Origin: Humulus lupulus
Taxonomy: Eukaryota > Streptophyta > Magnoliopsida > Rosales > Cannabaceae
Direction of reading: 5' to 3'
Assembly: GCF_963169125.1 (NCBI RefSeq)
Contig: NC_084794.1
Coordinates: 154,328,858 to 154,392,857, forward strand
Length of the DNA: 64,000 nucleotides
Part shown: positions 33,207 to 45,893 of the stretch, one piece after another
How positions within the stretch are numbered: the first letter of the stretch is position 1
Layout: each line of letters opens with the position of its first letter
Position numbers and translations under genes: made by a program
The notes under the pieces: model-generated
What the model saw: the letters and a program-made list of their open reading frames with translations, nothing else
Told to the model about the DNA's origin: nothing
The model's database searches: none

Positions 33207-34238
33207 TGTTGTGAAAAATAATATTTGATTTTAAATACACAAGTGCACATAACCACACAATTAATACAGTGATAAGTAGATCGCCTCCACAATGATTGCA
33301 TATAGAAAAATAGGCAAGACAATGATTAAACAACTTAAAAGTATTAACAATCAAATGAGTTGTTTATAAACTAAACAAAATATTAAAGAGATGGAAATAC
33401 TGAAATTAAAACTTAACTAAATAAAGAAATTTGAAAGAAATATATGGATTATAAAATGCACTTGAATCACTGATTCCCCCTATGTTAATTATCCTGAACA
33501 GATTGTGGTATCAATATTTTAGCAAAACTCCCAGGTTAACAAGAATTCACTAAACATTCATAAAACTTTCCCAAATTTTATGATATTAATTCTTTTACCT
33601 AATTAAACATATTCCTATGCCAAATCAGATTTAAGAATGCAAATTCAAGGTTCAATTTTCAAAAGTTACACAAGGCAAATAACACATCCCTATGTTACTT
33701 ACTAACATAACTTAACCTAGATTATGACTTGTGTCATCTAAGTTCTCTCCATCATATTTAACCCTTCCAACATTAAACAAAATTAAGCAATCTTGCCATT
33801 GCTGGTCAAACAACAAGAAATTAACTATAAGCACACTTGAATGAACAAGAGAGATTTCACTAAAATAAGGCACAAGAATTTACTACACTATATTATAGGG
33901 TTCATCAACAATTCAAGCCACACAAAAATTAGTACATGGCTGAGTTAAAAAGGATTAATCCAAATTCAATACAGCCCATAAATGTTTAGAACAGAAATCA
34001 AACTAGAAAATATAAATGAAGTTTAGAAATAGCAGAAAGAACAAATCCAAATGATGCTTGAGCTTGTTTTTTCATCCTCCTCCTTTTCTTGGCTGATTTT
34101 TGGTTTCTCCTCCTTTCTTTCTTGTTTTTTTTTTCCAAAAATGGCAGACCTCCCTCCTTATGTGGCTTCCCTTCTCTAAGTACATCTAGGTTTCCCAATT
34201 TGGCCATGTAAGTACAATATTGCCCCTCCTTTTAGTAT
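33207..34238 (-). mobile_element. 3' LTR of element C, left part
   Basis: AT-rich LTR whose opening, with ACACAAGTGCACATAACCAC and a GTAGATCGCCTCCACAATG block, is colinear with the E LTR start (TGTGCAAGTGCACAC, ATCGTCTCCTCAAGG). It is interrupted at 34238 by element B and continues at 50056-50503. The basic Lys/Arg-rich reading at 34207-33998 is composition only. Confidence 0.72.
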
Positions 34239-34965
34239 TGTTGACGCGGTTTTTCGCCAGCAGTGTATTAAGAAATAATAAGGCAGATTAGTGCTTTATA
34301 GTAAACCGTAATGGAAAATAATCAGAATTCACTCAAGAACACATATCTTTTACGTGGTTCATTAGTTAAAATCCACCTAGTCCATGAGTCAATATTAGTG
34401 TTGTTTCTCTCTCAATTTTGGTAGAGTTTCGGTATTGCAAAATAATCCTCTTTTTCCTATCCAATATTCCCAGTATTTATAGGGGAATTCGATCGAAAGG
34501 TTTGGGTAACTGCATGAGTCAATCACGCACTTACATAATGTCTACGTTCAATACAAATAATTCCCATTTATATTGGGATATGATTTGATCACAAAGTAAA
34601 TATGTCCTGCTATCTTGGATAATAAATATGGCAGCCTCGTCATGAATAAGCATATAAGCAAATCCTGAATCTTTGGGAATCCTTTAGTATGAAGTATGAG
34701 TTATATCTAAATCACCCAAGCTGCGTATCTTCCACGGGCTTGTATTCTGACAGCTATCCGACCCCGAGCTAGTGCTTTGATGACTTATATTATTTGTAGT
34801 TCGTGGTAAAGTCAGGACGCCTAACACCAGGTCTGGCCATTATGAACCTCGAGTTGTCCGTATAGATAATAATAATATATTCTACTTGATTACTTTTCCA
34901 GGTATTTATCTATCAGCTGTACCCAAGCTGAGTGAATGAACTCGTGCTAAGATTAGGGTACAACA
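34239..34965 (-). mobile_element. 3' LTR of element B
   Basis: It ends GATTAGGGTACAACA on the plus strand, followed by ATTGCCCCCCAAGC, which on the minus strand is the purine tract GCTTGGGGGGCAAT. It aligns along its whole length with the LTR at 49329. Confidence 0.93.
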
Positions 34966-34979
34966 ATTGCCCCCCAAGC
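34966..34979 (-). other. Polypurine tract of element B
   Basis: The minus strand AGCTTGGGGGGCAAT sits right before the LTR start TGTTGTACCC, the expected primer for plus-strand DNA synthesis. Confidence 0.8.
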
Positions 34980-35739
34980 TCCTGCTTGTGTATGATGTCA
35001 TCATTTTCTGACCTACACAATAGGGGCTTTTAAACTTCTGCTGCATAAAACCATGCATGCGTACTACTCGAGTACTAGACACGTGGTCTTCTTCAATTAG
35101 AGTCTGTTCGAATTTTGAGGACTGCAATAATTGTCTTGTCAACTTTTTGCCGCCATGTGGTCTATTTAACCCTGGTCCTTGGATCTTGAATTAACCCCCA
35201 ACGAACGGTCTAGATTGATTTCCATGGTTTACGTATAAATAGGGTGATCAGTCTAAGACCTAACTGTAACGACCCGGATTTTCAAGACTCGATAATGCGA
35301 AATTATAAATATTTGTATTTAACAAAATGTCTCAAAAACCCATATAAAAAAAACTTTTTAAAAGTCGTATGGCCATACTTAACATTTAGTTACAAACATA
35401 TTTTATAAAGAGTAGAGTGAGCCTAGTTTAGGAAAATTACATAACATTTCCAAAAATAAAACGGCTTTCCAAAAGGTCAGTCCACATGTACATTTGTAAG
35501 GTAGACTCCAGCGCTCATTGCTCTGCCTTGCCCTTGCTCTTACCTACAACATGAAACAACTAGGTAAGCGAAAACGCTTAGTAAGTTCAACCTTAAAACA
35601 AAGCATCCAGAGAATTAGAGTTTCAGATCCATCCGGACCCTACACAATCAATTTCAAGAATGCAAAAGCGTCCTGGAAAACTTATGGTCATGCTTGATAA
35701 CCAATGATAAATTATTTCCTATAAACAAATAAAACTCTG

Positions 35740-35905
35740 CACTCAGAAAATCCTAGAACAAGCAGAAATATTATATCGCAACTATATCTTATCAACAAAT
35801 ATATCCTTGCACTCAGAAAATCCCAGAACAAGATGATATATTATATCGCAACTATATCTTATCAACAAATATATCCCTGTACTCAGAAAATCTCAGAGCA
35901 AGCAA
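35740..35905. repeat. Short tandem repeat in solo LTR F
   Basis: Three units of about 62 bases, each with ACTCAGAAAATC, AGAACAAGC and ATATTATATCGCAACTATAT. Confidence 0.8.
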
Positions 35906-37689
35906 ATATATTATATCACAGTATAATTCGAGACCAATGCTCGAAAATTTCCAACAATTCGGGCGTTACATGCCCTCCAACATAAATGCTAATATCTAAG
36001 AGATAAATGAGTCTCAACACTAAGATCTAGCCAATAAATATCCCCATCAAGGGTAACTATCGTGTTACCTAGGGCATCGCTACTTATCCAAGAGTAAATC
36101 CCTCACAAGGGTAACCATCAAGTTACCTAAGGCATCACTACTTATCCAAGAGTGTAATCGAAATTATACGGTTTTAGAGAGACTTCTATGTTAATCAGTG
36201 GTGCTAGTGAGCAGTTGCCTCTAGGGTGTTCAGCCTCACTCAAACTTGGCAACCCCTAGTATCTCTACGCAGTCTCAATGAATGGCCAATATTCACGGCT
36301 GCTATCCGGGAATAACTTATAAGAGCACTTGCTCGGGTTCTAACCGTTCACTGATTAAGTAAGCATGAGGGCCCCTAGGTCCCATTAATTTTGGCGCCCC
36401 TATGTTTAACCAACGATTCTCACCTCTTAGCCACTCATCGAGGTAGTGAACCAGACATAAAAAAAATCAAGCAGTGTGACGGGGATCAGCCGTCTAGGAT
36501 ATGACGAATCTCTACCGTTCATATTTTCTAAATCAGCACTCACTAGATTAACGTCTCTAAGCAACTTTCTACGACAGTCTATATATGTGCATGTATCCCT
36601 ATACTAACATACAATACATAATCGTTTCATGTTGCCGCCATACAATATAAGTTGACTTACTTGGAGTCCTTAGCACTCCGCAGGATTTCACCCTCCAACG
36701 TTCAATCCAGTTACGCTTAGCCAATACTGTAGTAATCCATACAGTATACTCGGATTAATTATGACACTCATAATTTATTATTATTATTTTGGGCAGTTTG
36801 ATCATTTGTAAGGATTTATGATCCTTATTTGGTTTTAAACCCATTAAGGAAATTCATACAAAATATTTGAGACTAAACCCTAAGTCTCAGGGAGACCTAT
36901 CCTATGGTCTTGATACCTAGGCTCGGGTATCACAATAGTATTTTCCCACAATCTGCTAAAAATCTTATTCTTTAAAGGTATCGCTATTAACCCGCACCTT
37001 CAACAAGTCAGTTAAAATATATAAGATTTTAGCCGGTATTATATCCAGAAAATACTAATAAATTCCTTAATTATTTTTAAAGAAAATAAACTCTTAATTT
37101 TTCTTAAGGTTTTAATCTCTAAAAACCTTTTTTAAGAAAAATTTCCTAATTTGTCTTAATTAGGAAAACCGTTAAAAATTTCCCTTCTTAACTAGTTAAT
37201 TTTCCAAAATCAATAATCAATTTTACTTACTAGAAAAATAATTCACTTAATTATTTTATTAAAATATAGGGTTTTAAACCCTCTTTTATTTGATTAACTA
37301 TTAAGAAATTAAATCTCTTATTTTTAAAAAGAAATAAAAATTCTTTAATAAAAATAATTCACACTCAATTCAAAGTGGTAATTTTAGTAAAAATATGTTT
37401 TCAAGACTTACCAAGTTTATATCTTGAAATAAGCAAAATTTTACTTTCCACCTTAAGTTCCAAAATCTCATTTTTTTTTTGCACTAAGTGTGAAAACCCT
37501 ATTTTTCATATTTTTAACTACATACTTTGTTAGTTCATGTTGATGCTCAAAATCTCATCAATAGAAAGTACGAAGCCGAGGCAAGGCCCTTAGGCCACCG
37601 ACGTCCCAGGAAGCCATCGCAACACAAGTCTGGGTTCGTTTCTCGTGGGGGCGATGCCGAGTGGCCCACGTTGGCAAGGCATAGATGCC

Positions 37690-38830
37690 AAGGCTCAGTA
37701 GCCTCGCGAGACCCGTCTCGCCCATGCACTCGGCCCCATTGCCTCGCGAGGCGCCTAGGCCACGCCTCCCAAAGTGGCCTCGCGAGATGCCTAGACCACG
37801 CCACCCAAGTGGCCTCGCGAGATGCCTAGGCCATGCCTCCCAAGTGGCCTCGCGAGTTTCCTAGGCCATGCCTCCCTAAGTGGCCTCGCGAGATGCCTAG
37901 GCCATGCCACCCAAGTGGCCTCGCAAGTTGTCTAGGCCACACCTCCCAAAGTGGCCTCGTGAGATGCCTAGGCCATGCCTCCCAAGTTTCCTCGCGAGTT
38001 GCCTAGGCCATGCCACCCAAGTGGCCTCGCGAGATGCCTAGGCCATGCCACCCAAGTGGCCTCGCGAGATGCCTAGGCCATGCCACCCAAGTGGCCTCGC
38101 GAGATGCCTAGGCCATGCCACCCAAGTGGCCTCACGAGTTGCCTAGGCCACACCTCTCAAGTAGCCTCGCGAGACGCCTAAGCCACACCACCCAAGTGGC
38201 CTCGCGAGATGCCTAGGCCATGCCACCCAAGTGGCCTCGCGAGTTGCCTAGGCCACACCTCTCAAGTGGCCTCGCGAGACGCCTATGCCACACCTCCCAA
38301 AGTGGCCTCGCGAGTTGCCTAGGCCATGCCTCCCAAAGTGGCCTCGCGAGTTGCCTAGGCCATGCCACCCAAGTGGCCTCGCGAGATGCCTAGGCCATGC
38401 CTCCCAAAGTGGCCTCGCGAGTTGCCTAGGCCATGCCACCCAAGTGGCCTCGCGAGATGCCTAGGCCATGCCACCCAAGTGGCCTCACGAGTTGCCTAGG
38501 CCACACCTCTCAAGTAGCCTCGCGAGACGCCTAAGCCACACCACCCAAGTGGCCTCGCGAGATGCCTAGGCCATGCTACCCAAGTGGCCTCGCGAGTTGC
38601 CTAGGCCACACCTCTCAAGTGGCCTCGCGAGACGCCTAAGCCACACCTCCCAAAGTGGCCTCGCGAGTTTCCTAGGACATGCCTCCCAAAGTGGCCTCGC
38701 GAGTTGCCTAGGCCATGCCTCCCAAAGTGGCCTCGCGAGTTGCCTAGGCCACACCTCTCAAGTGGCCTCGCGAGACGCTTAGGCCACACCTCCCGAAGTG
38801 GCCTCGCAAGATGTCCAGGCCACACCACGC
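37690..38830. repeat. 35-bp tandem array, about 30 copies, in G
   Basis: The unit is about GCCTCGCGAGATGCCTAGGC plus CATGCCACCCAAGTG, 35 bases, with a 36-base variant (CCTCCCAAAGTG). Nearly every unit has the self-complementary core CTCGCGAG and a CCTAGG palindrome. A stretch starting CTCACGAGTT at 38131 recurs at 38484, 353 bases later, so about ten units were duplicated together. Because 35 is not a multiple of three, no single repeat peptide persists. Confidence 0.93.
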
Positions 38831-39299
38831 CTCCCTAGACATCTATCAGGACCACATGCCTATCACTCATACTCGTGAGTGACCTCAGGGGGCTTCGGAT
38901 ATCTCATACCAAGGACCCAGGATCTCCACCTCACTCCAAGGGTCCCATTCCTTACACCTTGAGATTCCTATGCTTAGGAGATCCAGTACGAGTCGAAGGG
39001 GACATACTTGTACGACCAAGTACTGAGTATAGATACTAGTGCCAGTGAGGCTGCTGGGGTAAGGATTATGGTCCGTACGTCTACGGCCGTAGGTCAGAGC
39101 CGACACCACTACCTCCTGCCCCACTACGCCTGCCACCATGCATCAGATACAGGTACAGATGAGTAGTGGAGACATCCTCCTGACACCTGCTCCTGTACAG
39201 GATGTACAACCACAACCTCTGAAGCCACTCCCCTAGTACAGTACATATGTACCACTTGGTCCCCTGGACCACTATGTACCTAAGGCCATTAGAGCCTGC

Positions 39300-39306
39300 T
39301 ATAAAA
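39300..39306 (+). promoter_or_regulatory. TATA-like element of LTR G
   Basis: TATAAAA follows GGCCATTAGAGCCTGC, and the equivalent site in element D is TATAAATAG at 62355. The conservation of this short region between two LTR copies supports a promoter role. Confidence 0.55.
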
Positions 39307-41267
39307 TGAACTCCAAGGCCACCTGAAAGGGGGTTGGAAATTTTACGGTAGCAGGAGCTTAAGTGTGAATGAAAGACTAAATTCTCCATTATTGATCCAT
39401 CATTGTTCTTGAGTTTTTGTTCAAGTTTTTACAGCTTTCCGATTAGCGATCTTAATTTGATAATTTTTCCAACTTAACTTCGTTGACGAGTTCTCACCGT
39501 CAACAGTTCATAACTTGAAATTTACTTACCCAATTATAACCAAAATTTTCCAATTTCATTTTTGGTATGCCATTTAGGTCTTTGTAAAATCTTAGGTCAA
39601 AATGAGCATTTTTTATTGGTGAAATCATTTTCCAATAATGAGGTAAAAATGACCTTATTTTCAAGTCCTTATTTTTTCCAAACTTTGACAGTTAATAACT
39701 TTCATACCGTTTATTATTTTCTTACCAAATTTTACAGTGAAATACTAGGTTATTCCAATAATATCCCCCACCAAATTTTAGAAAAAACTGGGTTCATTTG
39801 CCTTATACAGTGGTTGTCCAAAATTAATTCTGAAAATAAGAATACGAAAAAAAAAACAGTTTTTTACCTAAATTTTGAAATAGCATAACTCACTCATTTT
39901 TAAATATTGTTTAGTATTCAAAAGCTCAATTTTATGTATTCAATCTCAACAACATCATAGTATAACTAAATTTTACAAAATCAATATACAGTGGATGCTA
40001 GACCCCTTGGAAGTCACAGCTCAAAACATGTATTTTGTTTTAAGGTTTCCTACAAAACCCTTGGGGGTTTCGGTCCCTATTTTCAAAAATCAACACACTT
40101 GCATCATAAAAATTATAAAACAACTACCATAACCTTATTACATCACCAATAAGAAACTTTAAGCATTAACTATACAAAATAATGCTTAAAACTAAAAATC
40201 ATACAATAACAACCATAAAAGTAAACTTTTTACCTCTTTGGTGTTCTTGCTTAAGGTGTGGATCTTCCTACTAGATTTGGTTCCTTCAAAACCTTTCAAA
40301 AACCCTAACCAACTCCCCCCAACAACATAGATCATTAGCTATTTGAAACTCTATGAATAAAACTTTACAAAGGTCTAGATTATTGAAACTTTACCTTAGG
40401 GAAAACCGTTCCAGACCAAGCTTAGCTTCCATGTCTCCTTAGTGTTCTTGAGGTTGAATATTGAGAGAAAAATAGAGAGAGTTTTCCAAAAAACAGATGA
40501 GAGTGAATGAGGGAGAGTGGGGGTCGGTTTTGGGGAGGGGTTGGAAGAGTTTATACAACTCTAAACTATCCTAAAAACACTAAAGTGTTTTACCCACTTG
40601 CTTTTATCCCTAACATTTAAATAAATGGGATTTAAACTTAATTAATTTTTGTTCACACCCTCTTAAAACTTATCACATGGATGGCCACCCATTTTTTATA
40701 TATGTGATCATTTCATTTTTTTATAAAGGTTAATAATTATTTCCTAAGAAGAAAAGTCCAAATTGACTTTCTATACCTTTTTCACTCTTATTAAAGTTTT
40801 AAACACAAAACTTAACATTAAATAATTAAATTAAATGTCACTCACATTTAATTTAATTAATCACACAATAAAATTTAACCTAAGTTCCATTCATGGAATA
40901 AAATTCCCTATTTTGGTAAAATTAGGCATTTAACACAAAATGCCCTAAAATTTCCATTTTTCCTTAGGTTTATTATTTTTTACAAAACTTTAATTTTTAA
41001 GAATGTATTTTATGCCCAAAATATATTTGCCATAGTTTTTCATTTTATTTTATGAGATTTTTACCCGATCAGGGTTTTTGTGTCGGTTCAGGACCGAAAG
41101 TCTTATCTTGACTTTTAAATCACAAAATTCATAATTTGGCTAGCAATAACTCATGGAATAATTTCCAACAAAATATAATATTATTTAAAATAATATTCTT
41201 AACTCGGGGAAAAAATCACGACCCGAGTCACTTAAAGGTACCCGAAAACGCAGGACGTTACACTAAC

Positions 41268-41987
41268 CACCTTTGCATTCAAAAAATACCCCTTTCCACA
41301 CTTTTCAGACTTCCTTCTTCTTCCCCAAAATTCCCAGAACTATTCGTCGTGCTTAGATTACTCAGAAGCATTCCAGTAGTTTTTCGTGATCAGAATCTAT
41401 ATCCCTATTCTTCGAACACATTTCCTCTAAGTATATCTATCTTTCATCACCCAAAGAAACTTCTTTTTCATCTCCTTTTTTAGCAATATTCATCGTTCGT
41501 TATTGTTAGCGTTCTATGAATGCCAATAGGGAATAGGTTTCCGCTTTTAGGCTCCAGAAGTGAAACCGAATATGTTTTTACAAAAGAAGTATTCATAAAA
41601 CTGGGTAACTTATCTGGGTTAATCTGGGGTAGTTCTACTGTCAAATAGGTTTAGAAAATACCTGTTTGGGGAATAAAAATCATAAGGTCTCTAGGTTTAA
41701 TACCAGGTAGCTTAAGGGTTACGATTCTTTAGGTGGTTTTGCACAAAACCGCTTTTCAGAGGAAAGTAGTGGCCTAACGTCTCTGACACACGTATCCCTA
41801 AATATCAGGGGACTGTTGAGAAACCAAGGCGCGTAGCCTAGGATATCGTGTGGCATCACGCAATGGGGCTGAGGATAACTTTAGCTCGTATAACAAAAAT
41901 AACCCATTTCGTCCGTACCTTCGCAACATAGTTATAGATTATCTTAGGTCGCCTACTAACTAGGTCGCTTTGTCGTCAAGCGATTTG
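41268..41987 (+). other. Upstream region of the antisense gene in element B
   Basis: This is B sequence to the right of solo LTR F. T/C-rich DNA at about 41280-41480 resembles a plant leader. I see no certain TATA box or ORF joined to the downstream exon. Confidence 0.4.
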
Positions 41988-44706
41988 ATGGCCCTCGCAA
42001 AGAAGAAATTTGCGAGCTCATCTACCCAATGCAAAGACAAAGGGAAGCAGGTCATCCTTGACTCTCCCATTCTACATTTTAGTCCGGTAGTGGAGAAAGA
42101 AATTCCCGTCAACCCCAATGCGTTCTTTGAGGCCGAGCACATCATCTCAAAAATTATGACTCAAGGGAAGGTGAAAAAGATTATGTTGAGCCACAACATA
42201 GATATTGGAGCTGGTGTTCTCCTCGCCCGACATGCGTTCGAAAGGGAAAGGAGTTGTGCCCCTTTCCAAGATGACTACGCGACCTAGAGAGATGAGCATT
42301 TGAAGGCTGGTGCCTTCCTTCCCTTGGACAAATACTTCGTAGATTTCCTAAATTACGTAAAACTGGCTCCTTTCCAGCTCCCCCCAAACTCCTACAAGCT
42401 TATGGCGTGGCTAATGTATTTATTTATGAAGCAAAAGTGGGAGGTCCCCATCCCGGCAGACATATTATACTTCTTCTACCTCCAAGCTACCCCTTATCAG
42501 AGAGGACGAGGTGATGGGTTTTATTACCTCATGCAGTTTCCGAACTCCGCCCCCATCATTGAGCTTCCTAGTCATCCAAATGACTACAAAGATCTATTCT
42601 TTATATTGGATGGCTTCAGGAATTGGGAACACAGATACTTCAACCGACCTCGTAAGTTTCCTATCTTTGCAAATTCAGCTTGTGAATTTTTGTACCTTTA
42701 AAATATTTCTTTTTTTTTTGTACATGTCTTAATTGAGTTTGTTTCTCGTGCAGCCATATTTGTGAGGACGAAAAAAATTGTGACCCTCGGTGGTCAATAC
42801 GAGAAATTATCCGGTCTTCCCCCTGGTGAAAAGGATTATCGCCAGGTAGTGAACGATGTTACCATGTTGGCATGTAAGTTGATCGGTGAAGGTTAGACAC
42901 TAGCCCTGAGGATCCGAGTTCCCTTCCGGTGATTCCTGAGCTTCCCTCCTCACAAGAGGCTATACTAACTGCTGAGGACACAGACGAGGAAGAGGCCGAG
43001 GTACCTCTCATTTGGAAAAGCAGGGCTCCCAAGGCTGACCAAGGATCTGATCTGAACTGGGCTGCTTCTGGGGCAGCAGCCAGCCCCTCCGGCCAAGGTA
43101 ACCCATACCTTTTTAAGGAGTTAGATAAGGTTGTTGCTGACTTTAAGTTAGTTCACTATAACCCAACCCATCTCGTGAGTCGCCATCCTACTAACCTGGA
43201 CCTAAATGTAACCCTTCTCCAGTGCGTAGATCACCTAGTGGTACGCTATGACCATAGCTACCCTAGATGCACTATAGTAGTTGATAACACCCTAAACTTT
43301 AGATTCGCCATTTTTGAAGAATATGGGACAAACTGTAGGACCTGGACTTCTTTCCTCTAGGGTGCATTTGCCCCTTGGTTCAGATAATAGGTAGACGAAT
43401 CTAGCTCCGAGGAAGGATCTGAACCCCTTAGGATCCAAGAAATATTAACTTTAGATTCCCCTTCTCCTCCATTAATTCCAAGGCGGAAGGTCGTGCTTAT
43501 CCCGGTCAAAACACCCGAGCTGGTGATAATAGATTCCTCCCCCATCTCAGAGGGTAAGATCATTGTTTCCTCCTCTTTCTTTATATATTTTTTTAAAGCA
43601 TCATTTATGTGAACTAACTCCCTTTGTTCTTTTTAGGCGAAGAGATGGAATCGACCGGAGCTCCCGACCTACGGACTGCCTTTCAGGCTAAGAAAATCGG
43701 CATGGGCCCCATCGTGAAGAGACCCAGGGTGGTGAAGAAGGCCACCCGTTCAACGGGGAATACTTCAAAATCCCCTGCTAAGAGTAAGGACATGAGCTCA
43801 GCTCAGGAACTAGTTCTGATGGCCTCTGTCACCGTTGGGCAGGTTCCCCCTCCCCCACCTCGACCCATGCCATAAGTAATACAAACCGATGCCCCCACCA
43901 TCCGAATACCAGTTGATCCTCAGGATCTGGAAAAGATCCATGAAGCCTTTCGGGGTATCGTATATGAGACAGGGACTCATATGGTGGGCCACGCCTATAA
44001 AGCCAGTGTGAGGGACCTGAGAACCATAGAGGAACGCAGCCCGGAGAATGTCTTTGAATCTTCCATGGGGATGAACCTCACCATGAGTTATTTTCCCATA
44101 TTTGGTGATGTATTTTTTTTTTACTATGTTTTTCATCTAATATTTTTTACTTGTTTTGTTATTTTGTAGTTCATCCTTACCCAATACCGCAGCATAACTC
44201 GTGCTAGGGCCAAAAATGAAGAGCTCCGGGCCGAGCTGGATGCTGCTAAAGTCACCTTGAATGCTGCTAAGGAAGGTGGGTAGGCCGCCAAAGCTGCCTT
44301 GACAGTTGCTCAGAAGAATGAGCAGGCTGCCAAGGCTGCTCTCACCTTTTCCCAAGAAAAAGAGCAGGCTGCAAAGATCGCACTATCCACATCCCAAGCT
44401 CAGACCACAGAAGCGAACCATCGTGTTGAACAGCTTCAGGACAAGATTGGTGAGCTCAAAGAGAAACTACTCGAGGCTGAAGTTAAAGCCAAGGAGGTTA
44501 AGGCGGTGTCATCATCAACCATGGAGGAGATGCTATACCATTGCTGGGCTTTCAACCAGGACGGGAACTTCTCTTTTATGGAAACTGAGTTATGGGATCC
44601 GTACCTTGTTAAATTCAAGGCTCGGTTCTTGCAAGAACCCTCTGAGACTGGTGAGGCATCCGAAGCGATGGAAGGAGATGGTGAGGAGGCCACTTCTGCA
44701 GGGTGA
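41988..44706 (+). pseudogene. Antisense multi-exon gene of element B (gypsy-type transposon ORF)
   Basis: It lies opposite to pol, between integrase and the 3' LTR, as in Tat-branch elements such as Grande. I chose ATG 41988 (MALAKKKFASS). Exon 1 has KYFVDFLNYVKLAPFQLPPN and FRNWEHRYFNRP, resembling the family called putative gypsy type transposon. Intron 42652-42753 begins GTAAGT, ends GTGCAG, and joins in frame to PIFVRTKKIVTLGG. Intron 43554-43636 (GTAAGA...TTTTAG) is also in frame, joining ISEG to EEMEST. A third intron, near 44105-44169 (TTTTGTAG), is off by one base in phase. The last exon is an Ala/Gln/Glu-rich coiled coil. Damage: TAG 42285, frameshift near 42895, stops at 43358 to 43390, TAA 43873, TAG 44281. 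Function is unknown; it is not required for reverse transcription. Confidence 0.72.
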
Positions 44707-45893
44707 GCTGACGAGGTGCAATGATATGATTTTCTTTGTAATTGTCTAAGTCTTTTGATATTAAACAATTGCCTTCGGGCTTAGTTCAATGTTTTTCCTC
44801 CTCGATGTGACAATATATTTGTTTGTCTTATTCTAATATATATATCTAACTTTTGATCCATTCGCCTTTCCTTTATTAACTTCTCATGCTTATGAATCCT
44901 TACACTCTTGTACATTCAAGATTTTAGGAATTTACTTTTAGATCGAGATAGATCTTATCGAACTTGGTTATATCCAAGTTTTTGTTTGCTTATTTATATC
45001 ATACATGTTAAGAATCCGACCTCGAAACTAGTTATATCCAGGGTTTTTTTAATGATTTAAACTTAGTTCGAGCTTTAAAAAGCCCTTGAATAATCAATTC
45101 TCCCAAATTTCTAAGTTTCAGACCTGGTTACGTCTAGGGTTTTAAATGATTTAAACTTAGTTCATGCTAGGTTTATTGAAAACTCGAGTTTTAAAATCCA
45201 TTGAATAATCAATTTTTTCAAGCTTCTAAGTTTTTTGATCTTATCCAAGCAAGCTTAATTTTGCCAATTTCAGTTATGTGCCCCCCAAGTAACTAGAATG
45301 TATAAACTTTCTTGGTTGCTTTTACAAATACGAGAACATGAGCTTGCAATAACAGCACTAAGAAATAGTTATTTAACAATCCATATATTATTTAATAAAT
45401 TTTTTTTTTATAAATAAGCCTTACATTGATAGCAATACTATTGATTATACTTTTTCAAATGCAAAGCATTCCAGGTCTGTGGGAATACTTCCCCATTCAG
45501 TCGGGCTATCTTGAAAGTTCCTTCACACAAAACTTCTATGACGTGGTATGGTCCCTCCCAGTTTGGGCCCAATACACCATCCTTTGGGTCTTTATTTGCC
45601 AAAAAGACCCTTCAGAGAACTAGGTCTCACAATCCAAGTTTGCGCCCCTTAACTTTAGAATTAAAATAGCGAGTGTTTTTTTGTTGATAATGGGGGAGCT
45701 GTAACTGGAACTCCTCTCGTTTTTCTTCAATAAGATTGAGAGATGTGTTAAGTAGTCAATCATTTTGTTCTTGATTAAATGTCCTTTGCCTATGAGTAGC
45801 TACCATGGCTTTGATTGGAAGTATGGCCTCGCTTCCAAAAGTTAAGGAAAAAGGAGTATGCCCCATGGAGGTCCTGTGAGAAGTTCGGTAGGC
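44707..45893. other. Element B spacer with imperfect repeats
   Basis: At about 44940-45240, degenerate copies of a unit of roughly 115 bases contain GGTTATATCCAAG or TTATATCCAGGG, GATTTAAACTTAGTTC and TTGAATAATCAATT. The rest up to 45893 has no coding region I trust. Repeats in the untranslated region near the 3' end are common in Tat-like elements. Confidence 0.6.

Larger units (their letters stand above)
37538..39505 (+). mobile_element. G: solo LTR dominated by a CpG-rich tandem array
   Basis: It runs from TGTTGATGCTCAAAATC to CACCGTCAACA with inverted ends TGTTGA/TCAACA, flanked by GTTCA at 37533-37537 and 39506-39510. It lies inside F. The right part has a TATA-like TATAAAA at 39300-39306 preceded by GGCCATTAGAGCC. 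The same arrangement is in the LTR of element D (GGCCAATAGAGCC then TATAAATAG), and both end in AGTTCTNACCGTCAACA, so G and D are one LTR family. It is 1,968 bases without internal coding region. Long readings in the array on both strands are products of the repeat. Confidence 0.87.
35265..41262 (-). mobile_element. F: solo LTR of a Tekay-like element, interrupted by G
   Basis: The plus strand runs from TGTAACGACCCGGATTTTC to GCAGGACGTTACA, flanked by CTAAC at 35260-35264 and 41263-41267. Without G it is about 4.0 kb. It holds no Pol motif, so it is a solo LTR. A block at about 35540-35600, read on the minus strand as CTTACTAAGCGTTTTCGCTT and then GTAGGTAAG, corresponds to the 3'-end block of S1 and S2 and gives minus orientation. 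A repeated unit with CTCAGAAAATCCCAGAACAAG occurs three times at about 35740-35900. Confidence 0.86.

Noticed and set aside
33998..34207. Basic Lys/Arg-rich ORF
   Set aside because: Composition only, within the LTR of element C.
37527..38830. Long ORFs on both strands with repeats such as LARPLWEAWPR
   Set aside because: They are read through a 35-bp tandem array; the unit is not a multiple of three, the peptide changes frame between units, and there is no start context or homologue.
37690..38830. Centromeric satellite
   Set aside because: The array is bounded inside a single solo LTR with a target duplication, and 35 bp is far from nucleosome-sized units; only a seed for a satellite can be argued.
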